NCBI GenBank assembly: GCA_026415295.1
Contig: JAOAHJ010000005.1
Span: 1-49,506 of the forward strand
DNA from: Spirochaetota bacterium
GTDB taxonomy: Bacteria > Spirochaetota > JAAYUW01 > JAOAHJ01
Length of the DNA: 49,506 nucleotides
Reading direction: 5' to 3'
In this document: positions 28,301 to 37,760 of the stretch, piece by piece
How the letters are laid out: every line of letters begins with the position of its first letter
Numbering within the stretch: position 1 is the first letter of the stretch
Position numbers and translations under genes: made by a program
Notes under the pieces: generated by a model
What the model saw: the letters and a program-made list of their open reading frames with translations, nothing else
Told to the model about the DNA's origin: nothing
Databases searched by the model: none

Positions 28301-29360
28301 CCCTAAAATAAATGCTTCTACAAATGATATTCCTGTAATCTCACCAAATTTTGACAATTTTAGAGACTTTATTAATATTAATATTAACATAGACGATTCA
28401 AATATTATCAAAAAAGATAAGCTTAAAAATGTTAGAATTAGTATAAAAAACTCTAAAAATGAATCAGTTATTGTTAAAGATTTTAATACTAAAATAGAAA
28501 ATTTTAAGTTTGATGGAATTATTGAAGGTAAAAAGACTTTAGAAACAGGAAATTATGATTTTGTAATTGAAGCCTTTTATGAAAGTGGAATTTATGGGAT
28601 ATTTGAGTTAAAGGATATTTTAGTTGATCTAGAAGCTCCAAAAATAGATACAGTTATTAAACCTGATCTATTTTCTCCTGATAATGATGGATTTAATGAT
28701 GAACTTTTTGTTACATTTAATACATCTGATAATTATAAATTAAGTGAATGTATTATTCAAATATTCAGAGTCTATGATGAAAAAACAATAAGTAAAAATC
28801 CAATAAAAACATTTACTTATAAAAATTTAACAAGCGATAAATTTAGTATTATTGAAAAATGGGATGGTATAGGTGATGATCCGAAATATAAAGTAGATTC
28901 TGCTGCAGATTACAAAATATTTTTCTATGCTAAAGATTTTGCAGGAAATGAGATAAGAATAACTCAAGATTTTACAGTTGACATTCTTGTTGAAAAGATT
29001 GAAAGAGATGGAAAAGTAATGTATAGAATTATATTAAACTCTATTACTTTTGCATTTAATTCCGATAAGCTTGATAGAAATTCATTTGCAATTCTTGATA
29101 AATTGGTTGAGAAATTGAATAAGTTTAAGGATTATAGAATAAGAATCATTGGATACACAGATAATATTGGAGATTATAATTACAATATTCAGTTATCTAT
29201 AAGAAGAGCTAAGAGTGTTTATGATTATCTTGTTAGAAAAGATATTGATCCAAAAAGATTAACTTATGAAGGAAGAGGACCCAATGATCCTATAGATACT
29301 AATGATACAGAAGATGGGAGAAGAAGGAATAGAAGAGTAGAATTTTATCTAGAAAGATAA
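25362..29360 (+). CDS. Giant envelope protein: barrel-like N-domain, eight FlgD-type Ig repeats, OmpA domain
   Basis: A 1332-residue exported protein. A signal peptide ends near IYA-QTT (about residue 31). Residues ~35-315 are Tyr/Phe/Asn-rich with alternating hydrophobic strands ending in NFNYTFGG, like an outer-membrane beta barrel (PorV/UPF0164-like). Then come eight repeats marked by a SPNxDGxxD-type turn starting at residues 332, 464, 575, 682, 794, 895, 993 and 1104, a spacing of about 98-132. Several carry the FlgD-Ig pattern WDGxD...G..LPDGKY. Residues ~1228-1332 form an OmpA-like peptidoglycan-binding domain with ITFAFNSDKL, GYTDNIGDYNYN and RRRNRRVEFYL. It would bridge outer membrane, periplasm and cell wall. 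This architecture is typical of spirochaete proteins. AGGAGG lies 12 nt before the ATG. Confidence 0.85.
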   Translation: MINIKIKNIKNYSLIIIVFALFIFSVNLIYAQTTNNTNYGLGYSYYDFYSYGMATGFVISPYSNYPFSFLINPAYGAKLADNDFSFLISGFSNFIIGNTYYSFDTVYGNVTFFLSYMNQYGVSPNNNILFRTNFAKLINEDFWVGVALNFITDGFTNFGMNFDLGISSKTPYEAFNGFGFKNLAWGIVLNNIGYPAKINSNYYPPIGLIGSISFDFLNISNNLVVTFIDNLFLNFYPFSIGNGSNININIFKFLDLNFGIKLAYLDYLSVFSYHLGISFYIPINKDNNIYISYGYSNNSNNNPIHTVNFNYTFGGIDKKAPITKIKVDKNKFSPNYDGVKDEVNIFPKFEDNSIIFGWKIIIMDEKGNIVKVFEAEDVRKVRYVTLDKIFNRLFAKKEQVKIPEFISWDGTDYEGKVLPDGKYFIYAISWDENNNEGRSEIIEVLIDTKINKFEVKETTEFDMFSPNGDGRKETYNAKIAFSKLDEDEWILVQIFDENDNLINSFKLDKNYINNNTILFSWDGMTNKNTLAPEGFYKIVFRAEDEAGNILKLDERKVTLVRTYEVIKSYASSEYLAPTGNGKNDTIIFINNITSSENIIFWELIIKDKNNNEVFKQNGDGNIPDKFVWDGIDKNKKLVSDGRYIYFIKAKFKSGNEPVSNEVNFTVDTKPPVIIITEEYLAFSPDGDGNKDTLKIIVEVKDEDNINVIKDILFINPYKQNLLITPLNKKIISDKKIEIVLDGYDLERREIPQGNYIVLINTEDNAGNSAKYSSKEIKLVRVVEEVYVDSNLAYYSPNNDNFNDLIIFKVDAKEKNGIVKTTFYIVGSDGQIKIKKEFKGLPENIQFNDKLENGQYYYYIEVEYDSGIKSKSYDKKYFITDLVSPEVTISLDNRYFSPNNDGNNDVLIVNLKSNEPLLKYDVIIKRGNSTVGTYKIENVSEKYILDGKNLSDGDYLINFIFYDNAGNRTSKEESFFINRESPKINASTNDIPVISPNFDNFRDFINININIDDSNIIKKDKLKNVRISIKNSKNESVIVKDFNTKIENFKFDGIIEGKKTLETGNYDFVIEAFYESGIYGIFELKDILVDLEAPKIDTVIKPDLFSPDNDGFNDELFVTFNTSDNYKLSECIIQIFRVYDEKTISKNPIKTFTYKNLTSDKFSIIEKWDGIGDDPKYKVDSAADYKIFFYAKDFAGNEIRITQDFTVDILVEKIERDGKVMYRIILNSITFAFNSDKLDRNSFAILDKLVEKLNKFKDYRIRIIGYTDNIGDYNYNIQLSIRRAKSVYDYLVRKDIDPKRLTYEGRGPNDPIDTNDTEDGRRRNRRVEFYLER

Positions 29361-29671
29361 AAGTAGAAAGTTATAATTTTAGTATAAATTCTAATATAAA
29401 TATTTGTTCTTAACATTAATATTTACTCTTTTAGTTAATATAGTCGAGTTGAATTAATTTTGTGGGGAAAAGTATAAATATAATTTTTATGCTTACTAAT
29501 AAGTACTAATTAAATAATCTATAATCTATAGTACAATTTTATTTTAGAAATATAAGTACAAAGAGTTTATTATATAATTATTTAGAATAGATAAGATAAA
29601 AAAGAATTTTAGATAGAAATTTGTAAACTTAAATTTTTAATTAAAAAGAGCAAAGAAAGGAATAAATATTT
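29361..29671. other. AT-rich convergent intergenic region
   Basis: No gene. It separates the giant envelope-protein gene and the minus-strand chemoreceptor. GTACTA (29503-29508)/TAGTAC (29529-29534) followed by AATTTTATTTT is the only hint of a terminator and is weak. Confidence 0.5.
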
Positions 29672-32098
29672 TTAACTTGGATTACTTACATCTTTAATTT
29701 CACTAGAATCTATATTTTCTTCTGAAATATTATCTATTGTTGGTAATAAAGTTTTGTTTTTAGCTTCTGTTTCCAATATATAAGCTAAATCTTGTTGAGA
29801 AAGTTCTATACCGAGAGATATAATATATTTGAGATTGTTTGAATCATCAGAGTATTTTATAAAATTTGTAAAATAAATTTTATTATAAAATGTCTGAATA
29901 TCAAATATTTCAGATTCGTGTAAAATTCTCCTATAAAAATAAGAATCTTTCTCAATAAGTGTCCCAATTGCTGAATTGTTCAATGCATCTCGTGCAGTTG
30001 TATTAACTCTAATTAGATCATTTTTATCAGTATATTGAAAGATTGTTATTTCAATATCTGGGTATTTTTTCTTTATTAGATTAAGAATGCTTTCATCTTT
30101 AGAAATATGATAATTATTGACAATTAGAGAATCAACATATTGACCATTTAATTCAAATTTTCCATCAGATGACATATTATAAGGATTTTTCAAAATATGA
30201 TCTTCTATATATTCTAAAGATTCTCTTAAAATATGATAATATTTTTCTTCTATTTCTGGCAATAATTTTATAAATTTAAAATAAGAAAACTTGTCAAGAA
30301 GTTTGTTAAAATCGGAAAATATATCTATTTGACTTTGTTCTACAAGGCCAAGATCATTTAAGTGTTTGGAGATATCATTTGTTATATGGTTAAGCGATAT
30401 ATTTAAACTATTAGAATGGGTTTCAATATCATCTATCATTTCATGCAATTTATCAATTAATCCATTTAATCCTTTTAAATTACCAACAATAAATTTAATT
30501 ATATCTTCAACATTAGAGGTAGATTCTTTAATTTTGTTTAATGTATCTCCAGTTTCACTTGTTAATACAGAAATGTTTTCTGCAAATAATTTTGTATGAG
30601 AAGCAAGTTTTCTAATTTCTGATGCAACAACAGAAAAGCCCTTACCTGTTTCACCTGCTTTTGAGGATTCAATTGATGCATTAAGAGAAAGCAAGTTTGT
30701 TTGAGTTGCTATATTTTGTATTTGTTTTGAAAATTCCTCAATTTTTGAATACATTTCTGTTAAACTTGTGAGATTTTCATATAGTAATTTAATAACTTTA
30801 AAGTTTTCTTGAGCTTTTTCTATAGATGTATTGGAGTATTGTAATGATGTTTTAGATATCTCTTTTAAATTTTCTAGTTTCTTATTATATTGATAAAATT
30901 CATTTGTTAATTTAATAAGTTTTTGAGTCTCATTATAAATATATTGGACACTAACTTCAAATGTATAATTTGAACTAAAAAGTTTTTCCATAAAATCATT
31001 GGAAAGTACAGATATAGATTGAATAACATTTCTTAAATCTATTATCATATTTTGTATTGATTCTCTTATAGAATAATATTCATCATTTTTATTTTTTGGT
31101 AAACTTATTGAAAGGTTTCCTTTTGAAATTTCATTATTTAAAAATTCAATTTCTTTTAAAGGATAGAAAATAATTTTTTCATAGAGAATAATTAGAGGAT
31201 AAGTAAAAATAGCTAAAATGATGATAATTAATATTATTCCATATGTCTGAACTTGCTTTAAAGTAGCATTAATATAACTTGAAGGAATCAAATTAATAAT
31301 TTTAAACTCAAGTTCGTTTATAGAACTAAAATATGAATAAAAATAATCATTTTTATTTTCTGTAAATAATTTTATGTAACCCCCTTGAATATCTTTAATA
31401 GGTGATAGATTAAATTTTAAATCAGTTGTAGAAAATATAACATCCCCTGGTTTATATTTTGTGTTTATTTTATAATCAATATTGTTTTCATAAATTAAAA
31501 AGTAACTAAATGAAGGTAATTCAAAAGAATTTATTTTTTCCTTTATATAATTTATAAATGGTCTATTTATTATTACAAATACATAAAATTTTGTAGTGTT
31601 TCTATGATCATTTATTGTAGTAATCTGTATTGGATAGTAATCATCATTAAAAAAAGCTAACCCTGAAAATTGATTGCTTCTTTCAATAGCTTGAATTACA
31701 GCATCTACAGGAATTGGGATTTGAGAAAAATCAGACTCATTAGTGTTTGAAGCTAAAATTTCATAGTTATTATTCATGATATAGATAAAATAATTATTGT
31801 CAAAAGAATCTTGATTTTTTATATATTCTAAAAAGAGATCATCATTAAAATTAAAATCTGAATATTTTCTTGTAAAAGTTCTAAAAATATTAGTTAAATT
31901 ATCTCTTAAATCAGATAATTCTTTAATATAACTATAACTTATTTCTGTATATATAGTTTTATTTAATTTTTGTAAAACAAAGTTTATAAGATTTTCATAA
32001 TTAGAAGTTACTTTATTAAAGAAAAACATAAAGAATAAAATAAAGGAAAATATAATGAAAATAAAAGTAACAACTAATATTTTAGTTTTTATGTTCAT
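29672..32098 (-). CDS. Methyl-accepting chemotaxis protein with C-terminal Cache-like domain
   Basis: An 808-residue chemoreceptor. TM1 spans about 6-28 and TM2 about 286-303, enclosing a ~255-residue periplasmic sensor of Cache type. A HAMP-like region (about 304-355) and a signalling coiled coil (about 370-600) follow; the tip reads [20 protein letters not shown], then [16 protein letters not shown] (464-499), the site that contacts CheA/CheW. Unusually, after the coiled coil lies another globular domain (about 615-785) with [37 protein letters not shown] and a [11 protein letters not shown] strand, resembling Cache_3/Cache_2 sensors but on the cytoplasmic side. It starts 14 nt after the nrdJ stop, so both share a transcript. 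AGAGG precedes the ATG at a distance of 9 nt. Confidence 0.85.
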   Translation of the reverse strand: MNIKTKILVVTFIFIIFSFILFFMFFFNKVTSNYENLINFVLQKLNKTIYTEISYSYIKELSDLRDNLTNIFRTFTRKYSDFNFNDDLFLEYIKNQDSFDNNYFIYIMNNNYEILASNTNESDFSQIPIPVDAVIQAIERSNQFSGLAFFNDDYYPIQITTINDHRNTTKFYVFVIINRPFINYIKEKINSFELPSFSYFLIYENNIDYKINTKYKPGDVIFSTTDLKFNLSPIKDIQGGYIKLFTENKNDYFYSYFSSINELEFKIINLIPSSYINATLKQVQTYGIILIIIILAIFTYPLIILYEKIIFYPLKEIEFLNNEISKGNLSISLPKNKNDEYYSIRESIQNMIIDLRNVIQSISVLSNDFMEKLFSSNYTFEVSVQYIYNETQKLIKLTNEFYQYNKKLENLKEISKTSLQYSNTSIEKAQENFKVIKLLYENLTSLTEMYSKIEEFSKQIQNIATQTNLLSLNASIESSKAGETGKGFSVVASEIRKLASHTKLFAENISVLTSETGDTLNKIKESTSNVEDIIKFIVGNLKGLNGLIDKLHEMIDDIETHSNSLNISLNHITNDISKHLNDLGLVEQSQIDIFSDFNKLLDKFSYFKFIKLLPEIEEKYYHILRESLEYIEDHILKNPYNMSSDGKFELNGQYVDSLIVNNYHISKDESILNLIKKKYPDIEITIFQYTDKNDLIRVNTTARDALNNSAIGTLIEKDSYFYRRILHESEIFDIQTFYNKIYFTNFIKYSDDSNNLKYIISLGIELSQQDLAYILETEAKNKTLLPTIDNISEENIDSSEIKDVSNPS

Positions 32099-32112
32099 TT
32101 TCCAATGCCTCT

Positions 32113-34398
32113 TTAACTACATTTAGAAAATCCACAATTTAAACAAGTTGAACACCCTTCAATTTGCATTAGTGTTCCCCCACATTCAGGACAAACTCCA
32201 CCAATATCTTTGTTAAAATTATCTTTATAATTTTCGTCATTTTTATAATCAAAATTAATTTCTTCAATATTTTTATTGTTATCTATTGAAGAAAAAAGTT
32301 GGTTTCTATCTTCAAGATAAATTTCTAGTGCTTTAGCAATTGAATCAGCACATGAAAAATTTCTTTTACCTTCTTTAAGTAAAGGCGATGGATTAGGACA
32401 TCTTATTCCTTTCAATTGTTTAATTATGGAATCTGGATCTATATCTGCTCGCAAAGATAAAGAAACAAGTCTTGAAATAGCTTCTATTTGTGAAGCAGCA
32501 CAACCACCGGCTTTCCCCATAGTTGCAAAGAGTTCAACTAAACCGTTATCATCTTCATTTATTGTAACATAAAGATGCCCACAACCTGTTTCCATTCTTA
32601 TAGTTTTACCTTTTGTGACAGAAGGTCTAGGTCTTGGTGTTGTTCTTTTTTTTATTTCAGAAGAACCTGATTTTTGTTTTTCTAATGATTTTATACCAAG
32701 ATGTAATACTCCCTCCCTTGATTTGTCCCTATAAATTGTTATTCCTTTACATTTTAAGTTATATGCCAGAAGAAAAGAATTTTTTACATCTTCAATAGTT
32801 GCATTTGAAGGGAAATTAATAGTTTTTGAAACTGCATTATCAGTAAATTGTTGGAAAACTGATTGCATTTCAACATGCCACTTTGGAGAGATTTCATGAG
32901 CAGTAACGAATATATTTTTAATTTCTTGAGGAATATAATCTATTTTTGCTAAGCAACCATGTTCAGCTATATCATCTTCGAATTTTTTATTGTAAAATGG
33001 TGTTGATTTTATAAAATCTAGAAAATATGGATGATATTCTACAAGTTTATTATTATCAAGAACAGTTCTGTAGAAAGCTAAAGCAAATACAGGTTCTATT
33101 CCAGAAGAGGTGCCTGCTATGATTGAGATAGTACCTGTAGGTGCTATTGTTGTTCTTGTTGCATTTCTTATTTTAATTTTTTTATCTTTATAAATAGATT
33201 TTTCCCAATTAGGGAAAACTCCTCTTTTTTGAGCAAGTTCACATGAAGCCTCAAAAGATTTTTCTTGAATAAATTTCATTACTTTTTTTCCTAAACTCAG
33301 GGCTTCTTCAGAATTGTAAGGAATTCTTAATTTGAAGAGCATATCTGCCCAACCCATGACTCCAAGACCTATTTTTCTATTTCCTTTTACAAGTTTATCT
33401 ATCATTTCAAGAGGATAACTACTTCTATCTATAACATTATCAAGAAAATGGATAGATTTATAAATAGTTTTTTCAAATTTATTCCAATCAATTTCATATT
33501 TTTTATTTTCTAATTTTAACATATTTGAAAGGTTTAATGATCCTAAATTGCAAGCTTCAAATCCTAGTAAAGGTTGTTCTCCACATGGATTAGTACTTTC
33601 AATTTCTCCAAGATCAGGTGTCGGATTATGTCTATTAATTTCATCTATAAAAATTATACCTGGTTCTCCTGTTCTCCATGCATTTTCAACAATTAAATCA
33701 AATATCTTTCTTGCACTTAATTTTTTTACTACAGATTTAGTTCTAGGGTTTATCAATTCATAATCTCTATCATTTATATAAGCTTCCATGAATTTATCTG
33801 TTAAAGCTACAGAAATATTAAAATTTGTAAGTCTGTTGACATCATTTTTACAAGTAATAAATTCTTCAATATCAGGGTGGTCAACCCTGAGAATACCCAT
33901 GTTTGCCCCTCTTCTTTTTCCTCCTTGTTTTATAGCATTTGTAGCTGCATTAAAAACTTCCATAAATGATACAGGACCAGAAGAAACACCAAAGGTTGAT
34001 TTTACAATATCATTTCTTGGTCTCAATCTTGAGAAAGAAAATCCTGTTCCTCCACCTGTTTTATGTATTAAAGCTGCATATTTTATAGTGTCAAAAATCG
34101 ATTCAATAGAATCTTCTATTGGTAAAACGAAACAAGCAGCAAGTTGACCTGCTAATGTACCAGCATTCATTAAAGTTGGAGAATTTGGGAGAAAATCAAA
34201 TGATGTCATAAGATCATAAAATTCAGAAGCTATATTTTCAATATTAATATTTTTATCATATAAAATATCAGCTTTTGCAATATCAAGGGATACTCTTTCA
34301 AAAAGTTTTTCAGGGGTTTCTTTCAATTCACCTTTTTCATTTTTTAGTAGATATCTTTTCTCAAGGACTACTTTAGCATTATCTGATAATTTTAACAT
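32113..34398 (-). CDS. nrdJ: Adenosylcobalamin-dependent ribonucleotide reductase (class II)
   Basis: Reduces ribonucleotides to deoxyribonucleotides using B12, independent of oxygen. The 761-residue protein has LPNSPTLMNAG (69-80), the redox Cys89 in AACFVLP, KTGGGTGFSFSRLRP, the active-site STNPCGEQPLLG (Cys272) and TRTTIAPTGTISIIAGTSSG. A TSCPD domain (ATMGKAGGCAASQIEAI) follows and the C-terminus is a zinc ribbon CPECGGTLMQIEGCSTCLNC ending in FSKCS. Cysteines for thioredoxin exchange are thus present. GGAGG precedes the ATG. No cobalamin riboswitch is visible in the ~195 nt upstream leader. The chemoreceptor gene follows. Confidence 0.95.
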   Translation of the reverse strand: MLKLSDNAKVVLEKRYLLKNEKGELKETPEKLFERVSLDIAKADILYDKNINIENIASEFYDLMTSFDFLPNSPTLMNAGTLAGQLAACFVLPIEDSIESIFDTIKYAALIHKTGGGTGFSFSRLRPRNDIVKSTFGVSSGPVSFMEVFNAATNAIKQGGKRRGANMGILRVDHPDIEEFITCKNDVNRLTNFNISVALTDKFMEAYINDRDYELINPRTKSVVKKLSARKIFDLIVENAWRTGEPGIIFIDEINRHNPTPDLGEIESTNPCGEQPLLGFEACNLGSLNLSNMLKLENKKYEIDWNKFEKTIYKSIHFLDNVIDRSSYPLEMIDKLVKGNRKIGLGVMGWADMLFKLRIPYNSEEALSLGKKVMKFIQEKSFEASCELAQKRGVFPNWEKSIYKDKKIKIRNATRTTIAPTGTISIIAGTSSGIEPVFALAFYRTVLDNNKLVEYHPYFLDFIKSTPFYNKKFEDDIAEHGCLAKIDYIPQEIKNIFVTAHEISPKWHVEMQSVFQQFTDNAVSKTINFPSNATIEDVKNSFLLAYNLKCKGITIYRDKSREGVLHLGIKSLEKQKSGSSEIKKRTTPRPRPSVTKGKTIRMETGCGHLYVTINEDDNGLVELFATMGKAGGCAASQIEAISRLVSLSLRADIDPDSIIKQLKGIRCPNPSPLLKEGKRNFSCADSIAKALEIYLEDRNQLFSSIDNNKNIEEINFDYKNDENYKDNFNKDIGGVCPECGGTLMQIEGCSTCLNCGFSKCS

Positions 34399-34594
34399 TA
34401 AACCTCCGAATTGAAATCATATTTGATTGACAATTAATTTTTTTGTGATTTGATTTTAGCAAGATTTAGAATTTTTTCAATTAAAAATAATTTTGTTTTT
34501 TATTTTTGAAAAAATTGAATTTTAACTTAAATTTTTTATAGCAAAATACTATTATTCTGTTTTTATTAAAAATTTTTATTATTTAGGGTGTATA

Positions 34595-34981
34595 GTGGAT
34601 AAAAAAACAATTCTTTGTGTAGATGATGAAGAAGTTATTCTTGATTTTGTTAAAATTGTTCTCGAAATGGATAATTTTAATGTTATTACTTCCAATTCAG
34701 GGGAAAAAGCTATTAATATTTTATTAAGAAGTGATTTGACTATAGATTTAGTATTGTTGGATTTAATGATGCCAGGATTAAATGGTTGGGAAACATTAGA
34801 AAAAATTAGAGAGATTCCTTATAGAAAAAATTTACCTGTTGTTATTTTTACAGGTAATGTTTCACAAAAAATGAATCTTTCTTCTAATAAGCTTTCTAAA
34901 GAAATTTCTGATTTTATTTTAAAACCTGTAGATTATGAAGATTTAATAAGGAGAATTAAAAAGATTATTGAGTTGAAATAA
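34595..34981 (+). CDS. Stand-alone response regulator receiver domain
   Basis: A 128-residue CheY-like receiver with no output domain. The acidic pocket Asp10-Asp11, phosphoacceptor Asp56 in LVLLDLMMPGLNGWE, Thr86 in VVIFTGN and Lys110 in FILKPVD are all intact. The start is GTG (34595-34597) with AGGGTG four bases before it. It could serve chemotaxis or a phosphorelay; no histidine kinase is adjacent. It is divergent from nrdJ-mcp, which places a chemoreceptor about 2.5 kb away. Confidence 0.9.
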   Translation: MDKKTILCVDDEEVILDFVKIVLEMDNFNVITSNSGEKAINILLRSDLTIDLVLLDLMMPGLNGWETLEKIREIPYRKNLPVVIFTGNVSQKMNLSSNKLSKEISDFILKPVDYEDLIRRIKKIIELK

Positions 34982-35072
34982 AAATTTATATAAACGTATA
35001 GTTAAAATAAAATTATAATATTTATAATAAAATTAAAATTATAATAAGAAAATATAATTTTTCTTAATAAAT

Positions 35073-35996
35073 ATGATTATTAATTTAAAAAAAGAAAAAT
35101 TAATCTCTTTTATATTTTTATTTTTTACAATTTTATTTTTTTCTTCTATAGAAGTAATAACAAAAAATTTGAATATTAATTTCTATATGATTACAATTAT
35201 AAGGTTTTTTATTGGTATGCTTATTTTGCTTCCTTTCTCATTTAAAAATTTAAATAAATTTAATTATATAGATTTATTTATTATTTTTATAAATGGAAAT
35301 ATTTTAATATTTTCTATGCTTTTTCTTCAAATCTCTGTATTTTATGGAAATCCATCTTTTAGTGCAATTTTAGTTTCTACAAATGTTATTTTTGTTAAAT
35401 TATTTTCTTATTTGTTTGAAAAAAAAGAAGAAAAGCATATAATATTGAAATTTATTTTTTTATTATTAGGAGTTTTAGGAATCTATCTTTTTCTTAAAAC
35501 AGATTTAAAAACAACTAATATATTAAATATAGTTTTTGGAATATTAGCTGCTTTAATGTTTGGTTTGTTTACTGTATTAAATAAAAAATTTCTTGAAAAA
35601 TATGATCAATTTGCTTTGAACTTTTATCTTTTTTTAGGAGGACTAATTATATTAATATTACTTTCATTATTATTAAAAAAGTTTAATTTTGATTTTATTA
35701 AGAAAATAAATATTAATGATATATTCATTTTAATTTATATAGGTGTATTTGTAACTGGAATAGCGTATGTATTATTTTTTTATGGTTTGAAATTTAATAG
35801 TGCTGTTGATGCTTCCTTTATTTTTTACTTTAAACCATTTGTTTCGTATATATTGTTTTGTATTTTTTTTAAAGAAAAAATATTTTTAAATAAATTTTTA
35901 TTTATAATAATAGTAATAATTTCGATATTTTTTTATAATAAAATTGATAAATTAATAATTTTATATAAAAAATTTTTAAGTATTGAAAAAATATGA
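35073..35996 (+). CDS. EamA/DMT-family membrane transporter
   Basis: A 307-residue, very hydrophobic inner-membrane protein with about ten helices arranged as two EamA repeats (SSIEVITKNLNINFYMITIIRF in the first, and a FGILAALMFGLFTVLNKKFL / FFYGLKFNSAVDASFIFYFK pair in the second, quoted as short fragments). DMT transporters move small metabolites or amino acids out of the cell; the substrate cannot be inferred. There is no Shine-Dalgarno site before the ATG, which lies 91 nt after the receiver gene. A Lys-rich cytoplasmic tail ends the protein. Confidence 0.8.
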   Translation: MIINLKKEKLISFIFLFFTILFFSSIEVITKNLNINFYMITIIRFFIGMLILLPFSFKNLNKFNYIDLFIIFINGNILIFSMLFLQISVFYGNPSFSAILVSTNVIFVKLFSYLFEKKEEKHIILKFIFLLLGVLGIYLFLKTDLKTTNILNIVFGILAALMFGLFTVLNKKFLEKYDQFALNFYLFLGGLIILILLSLLLKKFNFDFIKKININDIFILIYIGVFVTGIAYVLFFYGLKFNSAVDASFIFYFKPFVSYILFCIFFKEKIFLNKFLFIIIVIISIFFYNKIDKLIILYKKFLSIEKI

Positions 35997-36063
35997 TTTT
36001 ACTTTTTCATAAATTTGTGATTTATTTAATAAAATATAATTAATAAAAACAAAAGAGGTTATA

Positions 36064-37122
36064 ATGGAATTATATATAAATGATGTTAAGGTTGACTATA
36101 AACTTGAAAACGAAAAAAAATTGAAAGAATTTTTTAATAGTTTATTTGACTTTCTTGATAAACAGGATATGTATGTGATATCTTTTGTCATAGATGACAA
36201 AGAATATTTTTTGTCCCAATTTGAACAAATTCAAAATATAAGCATTTCTGATATAAAACAACTAAAGGTTAAAGCTCTTTTAAAGCATGAACTTGTATCT
36301 GAATCCTCTGAGAATATAGTAAAATATGTATCTTCTGTAATAAATTATTTAAAGAGTAAAAATGAATACAAAGATGAAGAGATAGAGAAAGTAGTAGAAG
36401 GTTTGAAATGGTGTCTTGATGCTACAAATAGAATTTTACAGTTATTTAAGTTATCTGATGAGTTTTTTATAGATAGTAGTGGAAAAAATTTAAAAACAAT
36501 TACCAACTTGATAAATGATTATATAAATAATATTTATTCTATTCAACTTGATGAATCATATAAGGATGACTTTTTACAGATTTTAATAAGTTATTCAGAA
36601 ACTATTGTTAAAGTAGTTACATATGTTTTTATAATGATGAAAGGGATTGATAAAAAATTGAAAATTAATCAATATGTTACTCTATTGGAAGATAACAATA
36701 AAATATTAGAAGATTATATTGCTATTATACCAAGATTGAGGGAAAATTTTGCAAAAAATATTGAAAAAAGTGAAAGTTTAAATGATTTAAATAGTAATGA
36801 ACAGAAAGATATTAACTATACAAATGAAACTATTGGTCTGAATACCATTACAAAAATAGTTGAGTTTTCTACATTTTACTTAAATTTGATATTAAAATCT
36901 ACTAAAGAATATTTAAATGAGAAAGATTCTTTATATTTAGAGGTAATTAGTTTAGTTGAAGAATTTACAAAAGATCTTGAAAAATTAAAGAAATCATTAA
37001 TAAATAGGGAATATGAGGAAATTTGCGATTATTTTGAAAATGATATTCAAAATGATTTATTAAATATAAAAGAGTTTACAATTAAATTGAAAGAATTTGT
37101 AAAATCTCTTGACAAAAAATAA
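36064..37122 (+). CDS. Conserved-looking helical protein of unknown function
   Basis: A 352-residue soluble protein, not recognised. The first ~75 residues alternate short strands and a helix (ELYINDVKVDYKL, then DMYVISFVIDDKEYFLSQF), like a small alpha/beta domain that often precedes helical domains in uncharacterised proteins. The rest is long amphipathic helices rich in Lys, Glu, Ile and Asn, with one weakly hydrophobic stretch (TIVKVVTYVFIMMKG) but no true membrane segment. AGAGG precedes the ATG. It lies 75 nt upstream of rplM on the same strand, but rplM appears to have its own promoter overlapping its 3' end. Confidence 0.6.
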   Translation: MELYINDVKVDYKLENEKKLKEFFNSLFDFLDKQDMYVISFVIDDKEYFLSQFEQIQNISISDIKQLKVKALLKHELVSESSENIVKYVSSVINYLKSKNEYKDEEIEKVVEGLKWCLDATNRILQLFKLSDEFFIDSSGKNLKTITNLINDYINNIYSIQLDESYKDDFLQILISYSETIVKVVTYVFIMMKGIDKKLKINQYVTLLEDNNKILEDYIAIIPRLRENFAKNIEKSESLNDLNSNEQKDINYTNETIGLNTITKIVEFSTFYLNLILKSTKEYLNEKDSLYLEVISLVEEFTKDLEKLKKSLINREYEEICDYFENDIQNDLLNIKEFTIKLKEFVKSLDKK

Positions 37123-37152
37123 ATTTAAGATAAATAAAAAAGCACATATAAT
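37109..37152 (+). promoter_or_regulatory. Promoter region for rplM-rpsI
   Basis: Two candidate signals overlap: TTGACA (37109-37114) with TAAATA (37131-37136) at 16-nt spacing, and a perfect TATAAT (37147-37152) without a good -35. Both lie 45-90 nt before the rplM ATG, the first inside the end of the upstream gene. Confidence 0.4.
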
Positions 37153-37197
37153 TTGTAAATAATACTAACAATATTTGGTTAATGAAGGGGAATATAA

Positions 37198-37647
37198 ATG
37201 AATATACAGAAAACTATTTATATAAAACCAGAATTATCTAAAAAAAAATGGGTAATTGTTGATGCTAAAGGGCAAACTCTAGGTAGGTTGTGTTCAATTG
37301 TTTCAAAGATATTGCAAGGAAAACACAAACCAGACTATGTCCCATTTTGGGATAATGGTGATAATGTTATTATTATTAATTCGAAGTTTGTTAAATTAAC
37401 TGGTAAAAAATATACAGATATGTTATATAGATGGCACACAAATTTTCCTGGTGGTGTAAAAGAATTTACTTATGAAAATCTTTTAAAAAGAGATCCTACA
37501 AGGCCATTATATATTACATTAAAAGGTATGTTGCCAAAAAATAAAATTGGAAGAAAATTAATGAGAAATGTAAGAATATATCCAGATGAAAATCATCCTC
37601 ATAAAGCTCAAAATCCTGAAATTATTGATTTATCTAAATATATATAA
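37198..37647 (+). CDS. rplM: Ribosomal protein L13 (uL13)
   Basis: Large-subunit protein that helps early 50S assembly. The 149 residues show the family landmarks KWVIVDAKGQTLGRLCSIVS, GKHKPDYVPFWDNGDNVIIIN, RWHTNFPGG and MLPKNKIGRKLMRNVRIYP (each within the protein in this order). AAGGGG precedes the ATG. rpsI follows after 113 nt, the usual bacterial pairing. Confidence 0.97.
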   Translation: MNIQKTIYIKPELSKKKWVIVDAKGQTLGRLCSIVSKILQGKHKPDYVPFWDNGDNVIIINSKFVKLTGKKYTDMLYRWHTNFPGGVKEFTYENLLKRDPTRPLYITLKGMLPKNKIGRKLMRNVRIYPDENHPHKAQNPEIIDLSKYI

Positions 37648-37760
37648 ATTGATGATTTTTATAACATAAGAAAAATTTTAATATTTTGAATTAAAAATAT
37701 TTAAATTAAAAATAAAAATTTATAACCAAATATTTTTAATTATAAAAAGGGGAATTTAAT

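Noticed and set aside
33788-34147. 119-codon open frame antisense to nrdJ
   Set aside because: nrdJ is full length with all motifs; no start signals or family match on the opposite strand.
34399-34594. Possible cobalamin riboswitch ahead of nrdJ
   Set aside because: The ~195-nt leader lacks GC-containing helices and the conserved B12-box sequence; it is almost pure A/T.
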